The notes below the pieces were generated by a model. That model worked only from the letters and a program-made list of their open reading frames with translations, was not told the origin of the DNA and did not search any database. A stretch of DNA of 7,696 bases. It comes from Caldithrix sp. Its GTDB lineage: Bacteria > Zhuqueibacterota > Zhuqueibacteria > Oceanimicrobiales > Oceanimicrobiaceae. The stretch spans positions 1 through 7,696 of the forward strand of contig SMXE01000098.1 of NCBI GenBank assembly GCA_004357015.1, in the 5' to 3' direction. Made by a program: the position numbers and the translations under genes. Every line of letters starts with the position of its first letter. Position 1 is the first letter of the stretch. Below are positions 1 to 6,988 of this stretch, piece after piece.

Positions 1-117
1 GGGCGCGACGACCGTCACGCGGCCAAGTCGGGAAATTTCCCGGTGCAGCGCCGCCAGTCCCGGGGCGCTTATGCCGTCGTCATTGCTCAGGAGAATGTGT
101 GGTTCTTGGCCGGACAT
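1..117 (-). CDS. surE: 5'/3'-nucleotidase SurE, N-terminal fragment
   Basis: The first 39 codons of a gene that continues past the left edge. The reading starts M-S-G-Q-E-P-H and contains the SurE signature [13 protein letters not shown] (residues 9-21). In this family the two adjacent aspartates (here D13 and D14) bind the catalytic divalent metal. SurE is a cytoplasmic phosphatase that removes phosphate from nucleoside 5'- and 3'-monophosphates and short polyphosphates and is linked to stationary-phase survival. The ATG lies 4 bp after the accD stop with no clear Shine-Dalgarno sequence, so it is probably translated by coupling from accD as the sixth gene of the operon. Identification rests on the N-terminal motif only, but that motif is highly specific. 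Confidence 0.9.
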   Translation of the reverse strand, partial: MSGQEPHILLSNDDGISAPGLAALHREISRLGRVTVVAP

Positions 118-121
118 TGCT

Positions 122-1072
122 TTAGTTGGTCGAGATGCCTTGGTCCAGCGTGTCCTCATCCATTTTGGTCACGCTTACAAGCCGGCTGATGCTATCGGCG
201 CTTAAATCTCCATTGCGCGCATCTTCGTCCACCTGAGTGTCGGTGGAGAACTCCAGAATTTCTCGCAGTCTTTCCTTCATTTCATGGCGACTGATAACAG
301 CGTCGATGAATCCGTGTTTCAACTGAAATTCCGAGCGCTGGAACCCGTCCGGCAGGTCCTGACCGATCGTCTGCTTGATGACCCGCGGTCCGGCAAATCC
401 GATAAGCGCACCCGGTTCCGCCAGAATGAAATCGCCGAGCATGGCGTAACTCGCAGTGACGCCGCCGGTGGTTGGGTCGGTGACGATGGAAATGAACGGC
501 AAGCCAGCCTCAGCAAGTTTCGTGAGCCTGGCAGATGTCTTTGCAAGTTGCATCAGAGAGATGGCCGCTTCCATCATGCGGGCGCCGCCGGAGGCAGAAA
601 TAATGATGAGCGGCACATGCCGCTTAATGGCTTCGTCGGTGGCGCGCGCGATCTTTTCGCCCACGACAGAACCCATGCTGCCACCAATGAACGAGAAGTC
701 CATGATACATATTACGACCTCATATCCGCAAATCTTACCGAAACCGGTTCGAATGGCGTCGTTCTGGCCGGTCTTCTTTACAGCGGCCTTGAGCTGATCC
801 GAGTATTTCTTCAACGCCTTGAACTTCAGAAAATCGACGGACGAAATATTGGCATTAAACTCATCGAACTGGTTATCGTCCAGCAATTGTGCGATGTAGT
901 CCGAGCTTTTCTGGCGAAAATGAAAATCGCATTTGGTGCAAACATTGAAGTTTTTTTCAAGCTCTTTTTTGTAAATGATCTCGCCGCAGCCGGTGCACTT
1001 GAGCCACAACTCGGGCATCTCTTTTTTCTTCTGCGGCTTCAGCCCTTCCTTCGCGCGCTTAAACCAATCCAT
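122..1072 (-). CDS. accD: acetyl-CoA carboxylase carboxyltransferase subunit beta
   Basis: This 316-residue protein has the normal AccD layout and length. An N-terminal four-cysteine zinc ribbon (C26, C29, C45, C48) is followed by the crotonase-fold carboxyltransferase domain, with [11 protein letters not shown] at 130-140, SGGARMMEA at 161-169, [10 protein letters not shown] at 201-210 and GFAGPRVI at 225-232. With AccA it transfers the carboxyl group from biotin on AccB to acetyl-CoA, giving malonyl-CoA for fatty-acid synthesis in the cytoplasm. No accA is visible here, so that subunit must be encoded elsewhere. The ATG at 1072 is preceded by a strong ribosome binding site (GGGAGGA, 1079-1085) lying inside the end of rimI, 2 bp from the rimI stop. 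accD therefore has its own good initiation signal within the operon. Confidence 0.97.
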   Translation of the reverse strand: MDWFKRAKEGLKPQKKKEMPELWLKCTGCGEIIYKKELEKNFNVCTKCDFHFRQKSSDYIAQLLDDNQFDEFNANISSVDFLKFKALKKYSDQLKAAVKKTGQNDAIRTGFGKICGYEVVICIMDFSFIGGSMGSVVGEKIARATDEAIKRHVPLIIISASGGARMMEAAISLMQLAKTSARLTKLAEAGLPFISIVTDPTTGGVTASYAMLGDFILAEPGALIGFAGPRVIKQTIGQDLPDGFQRSEFQLKHGFIDAVISRHEMKERLREILEFSTDTQVDEDARNGDLSADSISRLVSVTKMDEDTLDQGISTN

Positions 1073-1074
1073 TT

Positions 1075-1581
1075 TTAATCCTCCCTTAAACTCAAAGTCA
1101 TTAGAACCGCATCATCTTTCTGCTTCACATAATAATCCTTCCTCACGCCTACCTCTTTGAAACCATACTTCAAATACAGATTGCGGGCGGCGTCATTGGC
1201 CCCGCGCAACTCCAGATGAACATCTTCAATTCCCTTCCGTAAAATATCGGAAACAATGCAGCCCAGCAGAAAACTACCAACGTTACGCCGTCGAAAATCC
1301 GGAGCGCTGGCAAAATTGGTAATTTCCGTTTCGCGATCAATGCACCTGTATACAGCATAGCCGACGATTTCGTTGCCGCTCGACACGACAAACGGATGAG
1401 AGATTGCATTCTCTGCAACATCCCGCGCAAAACTTTGCCTAGGCCACGGGTCGGAGAAACACGCTTTTTCCAATTCACAAACGCGGTCGAGATCTGACAA
1501 CTGCATCTCCCGTATACGTAAATCGGTCATCAAAGTCTTTTCGTTGCCATCCTCTGTCAACTCAATTCCCTGATTCTGCAT
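1075..1581 (-). CDS. rimI: ribosomal-protein-alanine N-acetyltransferase RimI (GNAT family)
   Basis: A GNAT-fold N-acetyltransferase of up to 168 residues. The acetyl-CoA binding motif A is seen as FRRRNVGSFLL (96-106). The RimI-type C-terminal half follows: LELRGANDAARNLYLKYGF (123-141), then GVRKDYY (145-151). RimI acetylates the N-terminal alanine of ribosomal protein S18 in Escherichia coli, and its gene commonly sits beside tsaB/tsaD/tsaE, as here. The start is uncertain. The ATG at 1581 overlaps the end of tsaB by 20 bp and has an AGAAGG-like site very close to it. A second ATG at 1530 begins MTDLRIREMQ, which is nearer the usual RimI N terminus (151 residues) and would leave a 31-bp gap after tsaB. 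Other small GNAT substrates cannot be excluded, but context favours RimI. Confidence 0.88.
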   Translation of the reverse strand: MQNQGIELTEDGNEKTLMTDLRIREMQLSDLDRVCELEKACFSDPWPRQSFARDVAENAISHPFVVSSGNEIVGYAVYRCIDRETEITNFASAPDFRRRNVGSFLLGCIVSDILRKGIEDVHLELRGANDAARNLYLKYGFKEVGVRKDYYVKQKDDAVLMTLSLRED

Positions 1582-2245
1582 AGTCCTTCTTTTTTTTCGG
1601 CTGGAACTCCTTCAAATAGAACGGCTCCAGCATCTCTGTGTCCTCGGTCTCTTCGGCCAGAAACTTTTCGTATCCCAATTGCGCAATCTTGAAAGCGCTT
1701 GCCAGCGAGGCAGCGGGCGGCGCGAAAAGCGCATGCGAACTCCGCAGGACATCCACCAGCGTCACCGGATTCGGCACCACCAGCGCCGGTTCCTGCAGAA
1801 GTTCTCCAAATTCGCTATTTGTAATGATCTCGTAATCGGATATCCGCCGGAGGGGATCTCCGTTGTCATAACGCGCGATGTAAAGTTCTTCCTGCCGCGC
1901 CTTAATGACAGCACAAACCTGCCCTGACCAGAAATAATTCCCGAACGCCAGCGCGTCAAGCGTGTTGACCGCCGCCACCGGAACATCCAGCGAGAATGCC
2001 AGCCCTTTGACCACCGAAAGGCCGATCCGCAATCCGGTGAACGAACCCGGCCCGATGGAGACGGCGATGCCATCGAGGGTGTTGAGCGGCCACTCTGCGT
2101 CCGCCGCGATTTGCTGAACCGCTTGCACCAGCTTTTCATTGTGCATGTTCTTGCGGTTGAGGCGGTACTCCGCCACCAACTCCCGTCCCTCTGTCAGAGC
2201 CACCGCGCACAATTCGGTTGCCGTGTCAATTGCCAGCAGTCTCAT
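1562..2245 (-). CDS. tsaB: tRNA threonylcarbamoyladenosine biosynthesis protein TsaB
   Basis: A 227-residue ASKHA-fold protein of normal TsaB length. The N-terminal strand LLAIDTAT (3-10) is the phosphate-1 loop region and GPGSFTGLRIG (65-75) is the family signature. TsaB is the non-catalytic partner of TsaD in the complex that installs threonylcarbamoyl on A37 of ANN-decoding tRNAs (t6A), and TsaE cycles this complex with ATP. The metal-ligand histidines of TsaD are absent, as expected for TsaB. The ATG overlaps the tsaE stop by 4 bp (ATGA), indicating translational coupling. The C terminus has a lysine cluster (KKKK) shortly before the stop. tsaD itself is not in the window. Confidence 0.95.
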   Translation of the reverse strand: MRLLAIDTATELCAVALTEGRELVAEYRLNRKNMHNEKLVQAVQQIAADAEWPLNTLDGIAVSIGPGSFTGLRIGLSVVKGLAFSLDVPVAAVNTLDALAFGNYFWSGQVCAVIKARQEELYIARYDNGDPLRRISDYEIITNSEFGELLQEPALVVPNPVTLVDVLRSSHALFAPPAASLASAFKIAQLGYEKFLAEETEDTEMLEPFYLKEFQPKKKKDYAESGN

Positions 2246-2703
2246 GGCCGGAAGATCCGAATCTCCCTCGTGTTTTCCTTGCCCTCCGCATACAGATTAT
2301 TCAGGTGAATTTCGATTCTCTCCGACGGCAGAATATCTTCGACGATCTCCGCCCACTCGATCAAACAAATCCCGTCTCCGTAGAAATATTCTTCGCAACC
2401 AAGCTGCCAGATCTCGTCGCGGGTTTCAATTCTGTAGAAATCGAAATGGTAAATCGGAACGCGGGCAGAGTACTCGTTGATCAAGGTAAAAGTCGGGCTG
2501 CTAACAATATCCTCGCTGCCAAGCCCACGGCACACGCCCCGAATCACGGTCGTTTTGCCACTGCCAATCTCGCCGAAAAACGCCACCACATCGCCAGGCT
2601 TAAGCCCTTGCGCCAATGCCATGCCCAATTCGACGGATGCCTCGGCACTCTTTGAAAGAACACGCTGCGCCTTGGAAGAAAGTTTTTCTTCTGTGGCCTT
2701 CAT
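2242..2703 (-). CDS. tsaE: tRNA threonylcarbamoyladenosine biosynthesis ATPase TsaE
   Basis: A P-loop ATPase of 153 residues from the ATG at 2703, a typical TsaE length. It shows the Walker A motif GEIGSGKT (44-51), the TsaE-specific SPTFTLINEY (69-78), YHFDFYR (85-91) and LIEWAE (114-119). It binds the TsaB-TsaD complex and its ATP hydrolysis permits repeated t6A modification cycles in the cytoplasm. The frame is also open upstream to a TTG at 2739, which would add 12 residues and overlap the porX end by 20 bp. I prefer the ATG, 16 bp after the porX stop, because the extra residues (NPRQVSATLFG) are not typical of the family. The Shine-Dalgarno sequence is poor, so reading through from porX is likely. 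The stop overlaps the tsaB start by 4 bp. Confidence 0.95.
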   Translation of the reverse strand: MKATEEKLSSKAQRVLSKSAEASVELGMALAQGLKPGDVVAFFGEIGSGKTTVIRGVCRGLGSEDIVSSPTFTLINEYSARVPIYHFDFYRIETRDEIWQLGCEEYFYGDGICLIEWAEIVEDILPSERIEIHLNNLYAEGKENTREIRIFRP

Positions 2704-2719
2704 TCCAAACAAAGTGGCG

Positions 2720-4285
2720 CTAACCTGCCTTGGATTCAAGTGTGACCACCGGCAAGATCATCTCCTGCAGGGAGACACCCCCATGCTGCAGGCTATCCCG
2801 GTAATGATTAAGATAATAGTTGTAATTTGTAGGATAGACAAAATAGTAGTCTTCCTTCGCGATCAGATAATTTGAATTGATCCCCCGCGACGGCAGTTTA
2901 TAGGTGGCCGGGTCTCTGATGATGATGGCATGTTTCGGATCGACCTTCAGGCTCTTGCCGAATTTGTAGCGCAAGTTGGTTGAAGTATTGCGGTCGCCGA
3001 TTACTTTTGCGCCGCGCATACCACGTATGCTGCCATGGTCAGTGGTGATAACCACAATGTTGTCCCGGTTGGATAATTCTTTCAGCACCTGAAAAATGTA
3101 CGAATGCTCAAACCATGATTTGGTCAGGGAACGATAGGCCGCTTCATCCGGCGTGATTTCGCGCAGCACTTCGGAGTCGCTGCGGCTGTGCGCCAGGATG
3201 TCCACAAAATTGACCACAATAGCCAGCAGCGGCACGCTGGAAAGGGTTGATATCTTCCTTGCGACGTTGGATGCTTCCTTCACATCCAGCGCCTTAACAT
3301 ATTTCGATGCGGGCTTAATCTCGATTCCGAGATCAGCGATCTGGTAGTCCAAAAACTGGTGCTCGTAACGATTCAGGCTGCGTTCGTCGTCATCGCCCTG
3401 CTTCCAGAGATCAGGGTAGCGCTCCTCCATCTCGCTGGGAAAAAGACCACTGAAAATAGCGTTGCGTGAAAAAGGCGTGGCAGTCGGCAAAATCGAGTAG
3501 TAGTAGTCTTTCTTAATCTTGAAATAGGGATACAAGAGCGGCTCGATGGTCAACAACTGATCCAGTCGCAAATTATCGAGCACCAGGAAAACGACATTGC
3601 GCTGCTGCTTGAGGTGCGGCGCTACGTACTTCCTGATAATGTCCGTGGAAAACGTTGGCGCCTCCTTCGTGCCGTTTAACCAGGCCGGGTAGTTGCTTTC
3701 GATGAACTTCGCGAACTGGACATTACACTCCCGGGTCTGATCGCCTAAAGTCTGCTTCAGACCGAGTTCACTGTGCTGGTCCGTTTCAACCTCCCATTCG
3801 CACAGGCTCGTATGAATGCCTACCCAGTCGCGCCAACCCAGCGGGCCGGTAAGCTTTTGAGAAATCTGGTTAAACTCGGTGATATAGTCGCGCGAAATGC
3901 GTGCACCGGTAATCTCCCTGGTTTCGAGGATTTTCTTACAGGTGAGCAAAATCTGGCTTGGGTTGACCGGTTTGGTAAGATAGTCATCGATCTTGCTGCC
4001 GATGGCATCTTCCATCAGGGCCTCTTCTTCGCTCTTCGTGACCATTACAACTGGCAAAGAAGGATGTTTTTCCTTAATTTCGCCCAACGCGGTGATACCG
4101 TCTTTGCCGTGCATCATTTCGTCCAGCAAGACCATATCAAAATGCTCCCGATCGATCAATGCGATGGCGTCATCGGCATTGGTAACCGGCGTCACTTCGT
4201 AGCCGCGTTCTTCAAGAAATATGATGTGTGAACGAAGCAAGTCAATCTCGTCGTCAACCCACAGAATTTTGCCTTTAGATGTCAT
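2720..4285 (-). CDS. porX: PorX-type response regulator with PglZ/alkaline-phosphatase-superfamily effector domain
   Basis: A 521-residue two-part protein matching the size and layout of Bacteroidota PorX. Residues 5-120 are a complete CheY-like receiver: acidic pair D11/D12, phospho-acceptor D55 (MVLLDEMM), T83 (MVTK) and K105 (LTKP), so it should be phosphorylatable. A helical linker (about 125-225) leads to a PglZ/alkaline-phosphatase fold. Its metal ligands can be assigned by family pattern: D237 (VLDNLR), T270 (LPTATPFSR, likely nucleophile), D416 and H417 (TTDHGS) for one zinc; D362, H366 (FVDILAHSR) and H501 for the other. Characterised PorX is activated by the kinase PorY, dimerises, hydrolyses oligoribonucleotides and controls type IX secretion genes. 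No porY or secretion gene is visible here. It is the first gene of the operon. The symbol reflects architecture; the regulatory target in this organism is unknown. Confidence 0.88.
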   Translation of the reverse strand: MTSKGKILWVDDEIDLLRSHIIFLEERGYEVTPVTNADDAIALIDREHFDMVLLDEMMHGKDGITALGEIKEKHPSLPVVMVTKSEEEALMEDAIGSKIDDYLTKPVNPSQILLTCKKILETREITGARISRDYITEFNQISQKLTGPLGWRDWVGIHTSLCEWEVETDQHSELGLKQTLGDQTRECNVQFAKFIESNYPAWLNGTKEAPTFSTDIIRKYVAPHLKQQRNVVFLVLDNLRLDQLLTIEPLLYPYFKIKKDYYYSILPTATPFSRNAIFSGLFPSEMEERYPDLWKQGDDDERSLNRYEHQFLDYQIADLGIEIKPASKYVKALDVKEASNVARKISTLSSVPLLAIVVNFVDILAHSRSDSEVLREITPDEAAYRSLTKSWFEHSYIFQVLKELSNRDNIVVITTDHGSIRGMRGAKVIGDRNTSTNLRYKFGKSLKVDPKHAIIIRDPATYKLPSRGINSNYLIAKEDYYFVYPTNYNYYLNHYRDSLQHGGVSLQEMILPVVTLESKAG

Positions 4286-4318
4286 TTACCGTTGTTGTCC
4301 CTGTTGAAAATAGAACTG

Positions 4319-4347
4319 AACATAGCCAATTTTCTTGCATTTGTCAA
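4319..4347 (-). promoter_or_regulatory. sigma70-type promoter of the porX-tsaE-tsaB-rimI-accD-surE operon
   Basis: Read on the minus strand, a perfect -35 box TTGACA (4347-4342) is followed by a 17-bp spacer and the -10 box TATGTT (4324-4319). Transcription would start near 4312, giving a leader of about 25-30 nt before the porX ATG at 4285. The match is near consensus in sequence and spacing. No similarly good promoter was seen inside the downstream genes. Confidence 0.7.
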
Positions 4348-4429
4348 TCTTTAGTTTCCACGCGCAAACGTTTATTCTACGACCTGATAAAGGGACAGTT
4401 CCGTCACCGTTTAACCCATGTATTTTCAC

Positions 4430-4458
4430 TTGACAAAAGATGATGGTTTCGGTAGGTT
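4430..4458 (+). promoter_or_regulatory. candidate promoter for the SDR gene
   Basis: TTGACA at 4430-4435, then a 17-bp spacer and TAGGTT at 4453-4458. The -35 box is perfect but the -10 box matches TATAAT at only three positions. Transcription from about 4465 would leave a 34-nt leader that includes the strong ribosome binding site. It points away from the porX promoter, so the two would form a divergent pair about 80 bp apart. Confidence 0.4.
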
Positions 4459-4484
4459 TAAACACTATCTGAGTACACGCACAA

Positions 4485-4501
4485 AAGGAGGTAGACGAAT
4501 G
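4485..4501 (+). promoter_or_regulatory. ribosome binding site fixing the SDR start
   Basis: AAAGGAGG lies at about 4484-4491, seven to eight bases before the ATG at 4499. This decides the start: the same frame is open upstream to an ATG at 4418, but that one has no Shine-Dalgarno sequence and its 27 extra residues (MYFHLTKDDG...) do not belong to a Rossmann fold. Confidence 0.85.
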
Positions 4502-5200
4502 CAGCTAAAAGGCGCAAGAATTCTTATCACCGGCGGAAGCCTGGGCATTGGCAAAGCGACTGCAAAAAAACTGGTTGAAGCTGGCGCGGCAGTGCTGATG
4601 ACCGGGCGCCAGGAAGAAAGGCTCGCAAAAGCAGCGCACGAAACCGGAGCGTTTCCGATCGTGGCCGACGTGACCCTTGCTGCGGACCGGCAGCGAACAT
4701 TTGACGAAGTGCAAAAAAAACTCGGTGGACTGGACGTGTTGGTTAACAACGCCGGGATCGGTGCCGGCGCCACTTTGTCAGAAGTGACGCTGGAGAAGTT
4801 CGAAGAGGTGTTTCTGACGAACGTGTTTTCTGCGGCTTTGATGGCGCAAACGGCGGCAGAACTTTTCAAGGCGCAAAATTCCGGCGCCATCATTAACGTC
4901 GCATCCACAGCCGCGCTGAAAGGCTACGAAGGCGGCACCATTTACGCCGCATCAAAATTCGCGCTGCGCGGCATGACCCAATGCTGGCAGGCTGAACTCA
5001 GAAAGCACAACGTTCGCGTCATGGAAATCAATCCGAGTCTGGTGACCACCGCTTTTGGAAATCCGCAAGGAATTGAGCGGACCGAAGAGGCGAACAAGCT
5101 GCGCAGCGAGGAAATCGCGCACGCCATAAAATCAATGCTTGAAATGGATAATCGCGGATTTGTTCCGGAGTTGACAGTGTGGGCGACCAATCCGTGGTAG
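4499..5200 (+). CDS. short-chain dehydrogenase/reductase (classical SDR)
   Basis: A 233-residue classical SDR with a complete set of motifs. The dinucleotide-binding loop TGGSLGIG is at 11-18, NNAG at 83-86, and the catalytic tetrad is N108, S136, Y149 and K153 (YAASK). An arginine just after the second strand (TGRQEERL, R37) suggests NADP(H) over NAD(H). The NPS...TTAF segment at 178-186 is the usual cofactor-closing region. It is a cytoplasmic oxidoreductase; the substrate cannot be told, since the family includes ketoacyl-ACP reductases, sugar and alcohol dehydrogenases and many others. It stands alone on the plus strand, diverging from porX and converging with the repeat protein 14 bp past its stop, so context gives no substrate clue. 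A specific name such as FabG would be over-annotation. Confidence 0.9.
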   Translation: MQLKGARILITGGSLGIGKATAKKLVEAGAAVLMTGRQEERLAKAAHETGAFPIVADVTLAADRQRTFDEVQKKLGGLDVLVNNAGIGAGATLSEVTLEKFEEVFLTNVFSAALMAQTAAELFKAQNSGAIINVASTAALKGYEGGTIYAASKFALRGMTQCWQAELRKHNVRVMEINPSLVTTAFGNPQGIERTEEANKLRSEEIAHAIKSMLEMDNRGFVPELTVWATNPW

Positions 5201-5214
5201 GCTCCTGCGCCGGC

Positions 5215-6957
5215 TTAATTTTCCGCGACGTACACTGTGATCCCCCAGTGTGCAGGGTCGTATGGCGGGGCGTCATTGAATTCTTCGAAAGAGTGGCTGT
5301 CGTCAGTTTCGAAGTAAAGTAGGTACTTGCCCTTTTTCAACCGCACAGTCTGGTTGCACACTCGGTTCTTCTTAGCACCGCCGGCATGCTCGGTATGGAT
5401 GTAAGTCATTTCCCAGACGACCTCGCCGGTGCCGGCATCTTCTATCCAGCCGTAGTCATAGAGGTGGCCTTTCATACCTTCTCCCACGGCATAAATTCGA
5501 ACATCGGTGTCTTTTTGCAGGGTAAACCGCTCCCGCTCCCGCTCGTAGTCGCGCATCCTCACCACCTGCGCAAGCGTGGATGTATCGTCGTCTTCATTAT
5601 ATTCGCCAACATCGCCCGGTTTGAAATCGTCGTCGACTGCATAGAGCGTGATCCCCCAATGCTCCTTGTCATAAGGGGGCGCGGTGTTCCAGTCCCAGTA
5701 CGAATGATTGCCATCGGTGACTGCGTAAACCGTGTAGGCCCCTCTATCGAGATGAATGAGGCCGTCGAAGAGGCGATTTTTTGAGCCGCCGCCGGCATGC
5801 TCTGTGTTACGATAGGTCATCTCCCAGATTTTTTTGCGTGTCCTGGCATCGATGATCCACGAGTAGTCAAACATGTGCTTGCGCTTACCCTCGCCGAGCG
5901 CATAGATACGCACATTCAGATCTCGCTTACACTTAAAGCCCTCGGATCGAACCTCGTCATCCCTGAGTTCCGTAATTTTAACAATGATGTTCTTTTCCTC
6001 GGTCTCGACATAGTCGTGTGTGCTCACGTACTTCAACATCGCCGGATTATCGACCCTGAGTGTTAAGCCCCAGAAGCCGGGATCATTCGGGGGCGCGGCA
6101 TTCCAACTATCAGCAGAATGGGAATCATCGGTCTCGAAAAAGGCCACGTATTTGCCCTTTGGCAGGGAGAGCGCTTCATCAACCAGTCGATTTTTCTTCA
6201 CACCGCCCGCATGCTCGGAATAACGGTAGTTGAACTTCCACACTTTTTCGCGCGTCTCGGTATTGATGATCCAACCGTAGTCAAACGTGCCGTCTTTTCT
6301 CGCCTCCCCGATGGCATAGACGCGGATGTCCATGGGTCTCTTGAGCTCAAACGCCTGACGCTCATTCTCATCATCACGCAGCCCGATTATGGAAACAAAT
6401 GCGTTCTGCAGAAAAGGCCTGCGCAGCTCACCGATTTCGGCGGCCTCAACTCTGCGCCCATTGCCGCGCACCATGATTTTGAAGCTGTCCCATTCTTCTC
6501 TGTAATCATTGTAGGCGTCTTCGTACTCATCATCGTCAAAAATTTTGGCGAAAATGCGGTCGATAAAGTTGCCAAAGCCATCCCAATCATCATAAAAGTA
6601 GCTGGGATAAGACGAGTAGTAGACTTCGTAACCGCCCTTTGGCAGGCTAATCACGTCAAGATATTCCGCCAGGCTGCGCTTGGTTTTTTCTCGCTCCGCA
6701 TCTTCAATTTCCCAAACGACCTCCCGCGTGCCGGCATCCAGAATCCAGGCGCGGGTAAACATCAGACCGTGCCGGCGGCCGGCGTAAAAACCAACGGCTT
6801 CTATTTTGACATCCGCACTGCGGTCGAGCGCGAACCCGCCTACGCGGATTTCCTCCGGTGTGATGTTCTTGATATCGACAAGAACGGACTCTTGCGCCCT
6901 GGTGCTCGTTGAAAAGGCAGAAGAGATCAAAATGAGCGTTATGATCGTCTGTTTCAT
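5215..6957 (-). CDS. exported four-module repeat protein of unknown function
   Basis: A 580-residue protein I cannot place in a named family. Residues 1-21 look like a Sec signal peptide (MKQ, hydrophobic stretch TIITLILISSAF, cleavage probably after TRA21); no lipobox cysteine is present. The rest is four tandem modules starting near residues 24, 186, 324 and 461. Modules 2-4 share, in order, R(V/I)YA(I/L/V)GE, F/YDY(G/S)WI, a tryptophan followed by FNY or MTY, EHAGG-x-(K/S)KNR, a glycine-turn (KGKY or RGAY), TD(D/G)-(S/N)HS, APP-x-D and WG(I/L)T. Module 1 is divergent, lacks EHAGG and APP, and has an acidic tyrosine-rich insert (about 120-157). There is no obvious C-terminal sorting domain: the protein ends inside module 4. 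A GGAGA ribosome binding site sits 6 bp before the ATG. The aromatic, aspartate-rich modules suggest beta-sandwich domains that bind metal or ligand outside the cytoplasm, but that is inference. Confidence 0.85.
   Translation of the reverse strand: MKQTIITLILISSAFSTSTRAQESVLVDIKNITPEEIRVGGFALDRSADVKIEAVGFYAGRRHGLMFTRAWILDAGTREVVWEIEDAEREKTKRSLAEYLDVISLPKGGYEVYYSSYPSYFYDDWDGFGNFIDRIFAKIFDDDEYEDAYNDYREEWDSFKIMVRGNGRRVEAAEIGELRRPFLQNAFVSIIGLRDDENERQAFELKRPMDIRVYAIGEARKDGTFDYGWIINTETREKVWKFNYRYSEHAGGVKKNRLVDEALSLPKGKYVAFFETDDSHSADSWNAAPPNDPGFWGLTLRVDNPAMLKYVSTHDYVETEEKNIIVKITELRDDEVRSEGFKCKRDLNVRIYALGEGKRKHMFDYSWIIDARTRKKIWEMTYRNTEHAGGGSKNRLFDGLIHLDRGAYTVYAVTDGNHSYWDWNTAPPYDKEHWGITLYAVDDDFKPGDVGEYNEDDDTSTLAQVVRMRDYERERERFTLQKDTDVRIYAVGEGMKGHLYDYGWIEDAGTGEVVWEMTYIHTEHAGGAKKNRVCNQTVRLKKGKYLLYFETDDSHSFEEFNDAPPYDPAHWGITVYVAEN
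5224..5577 (-). repeat. module 4 of the repeat protein (residues 461-578)
   Basis: C-terminal module. It carries RIYAVGEG (487-494), LYDYGWI (499-505), TEHAGGAKKNR (522-532), KKGKY (541-545), ETDDSHS (550-556), DAPPYDPAHWGITVYV (562-577). It is closest to module 3, with the RIYA motif offset by 137 residues. The protein stops three residues after it, so no further domain follows. Confidence 0.85.
5635..5988 (-). repeat. module 3 of the repeat protein (residues 324-441)
   Basis: It carries RIYALGEG (350-357), MFDYSWI (362-368), TEHAGGGSKNR (385-395), DRGAY (404-408), VTDGNHS (413-419), TAPPYDKEHWGITLYA (425-440). It differs from modules 2 and 4 in having DGNHS instead of DDSHS. An acidic linker (VDDDFKPGDVGEYNEDDD, 441-458) separates it from module 4. 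Confidence 0.85.
6049..6402 (-). repeat. module 2 of the repeat protein (residues 186-303)
   Basis: It carries RVYAIGEA (212-219), TFDYGWI (224-230), SEHAGGVKKNR (247-257), PKGKY (266-270), ETDDSHS (275-281), AAPPNDPGFWGLTLRV (287-302). The shared motifs sit 138 residues before those of module 3, so modules 2-4 repeat at a regular 137-138 residue period. Confidence 0.85.
6466..6888 (-). repeat. module 1 of the repeat protein, divergent (residues 24-164)
   Basis: It keeps the module opening (VGGFALDRSADVKIEAVG, 39-56), the strand W71-I72, the VVWEI strand (80-84) and the LPKGGYEVYY turn (105-114). It replaces EHAGG-x-KKNR with AEREKTKR and carries an acidic, aromatic insert (122-157) where the others have DDSHS and APP. 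It closes with WDSFKIMV (156-163) in the place of the HWGITLYV strand. Confidence 0.65.
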
Positions 6958-6988
6958 GGTTTCTCCGATGTTGCTTAACTTGCGCTCT

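Noticed and set aside
29..42. 14-bp perfect palindrome CGGGAAATTTCCCG
   Set aside because: It lies within conserved surE coding sequence and has no second copy or regulatory context in the window.
284..1078. 264-codon open frame on the plus strand opposite accD
   Set aside because: The minus-strand reading has unmistakable AccD motifs; the plus frame has no recognisable domain and no ribosome binding site, and is a by-product of codon usage.
2720..4285. PglZ domain as a sign of a BREX phage-defence locus
   Set aside because: The PglZ domain is fused to a receiver domain in PorX layout, and no brxC, brxL, methyltransferase or other BREX gene is present.
5195..5225. Bidirectional terminator between the convergent SDR and repeat-protein genes
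   Set aside because: The 14-bp gap is GC-rich, but no stem longer than about 3 bp plus U-tract could be formed.
6118..6912. 264-codon open frame on the plus strand opposite the repeat protein
   Set aside because: The minus-strand protein has a signal peptide, a ribosome site and internal protein-level repeats; the plus frame has none of these.
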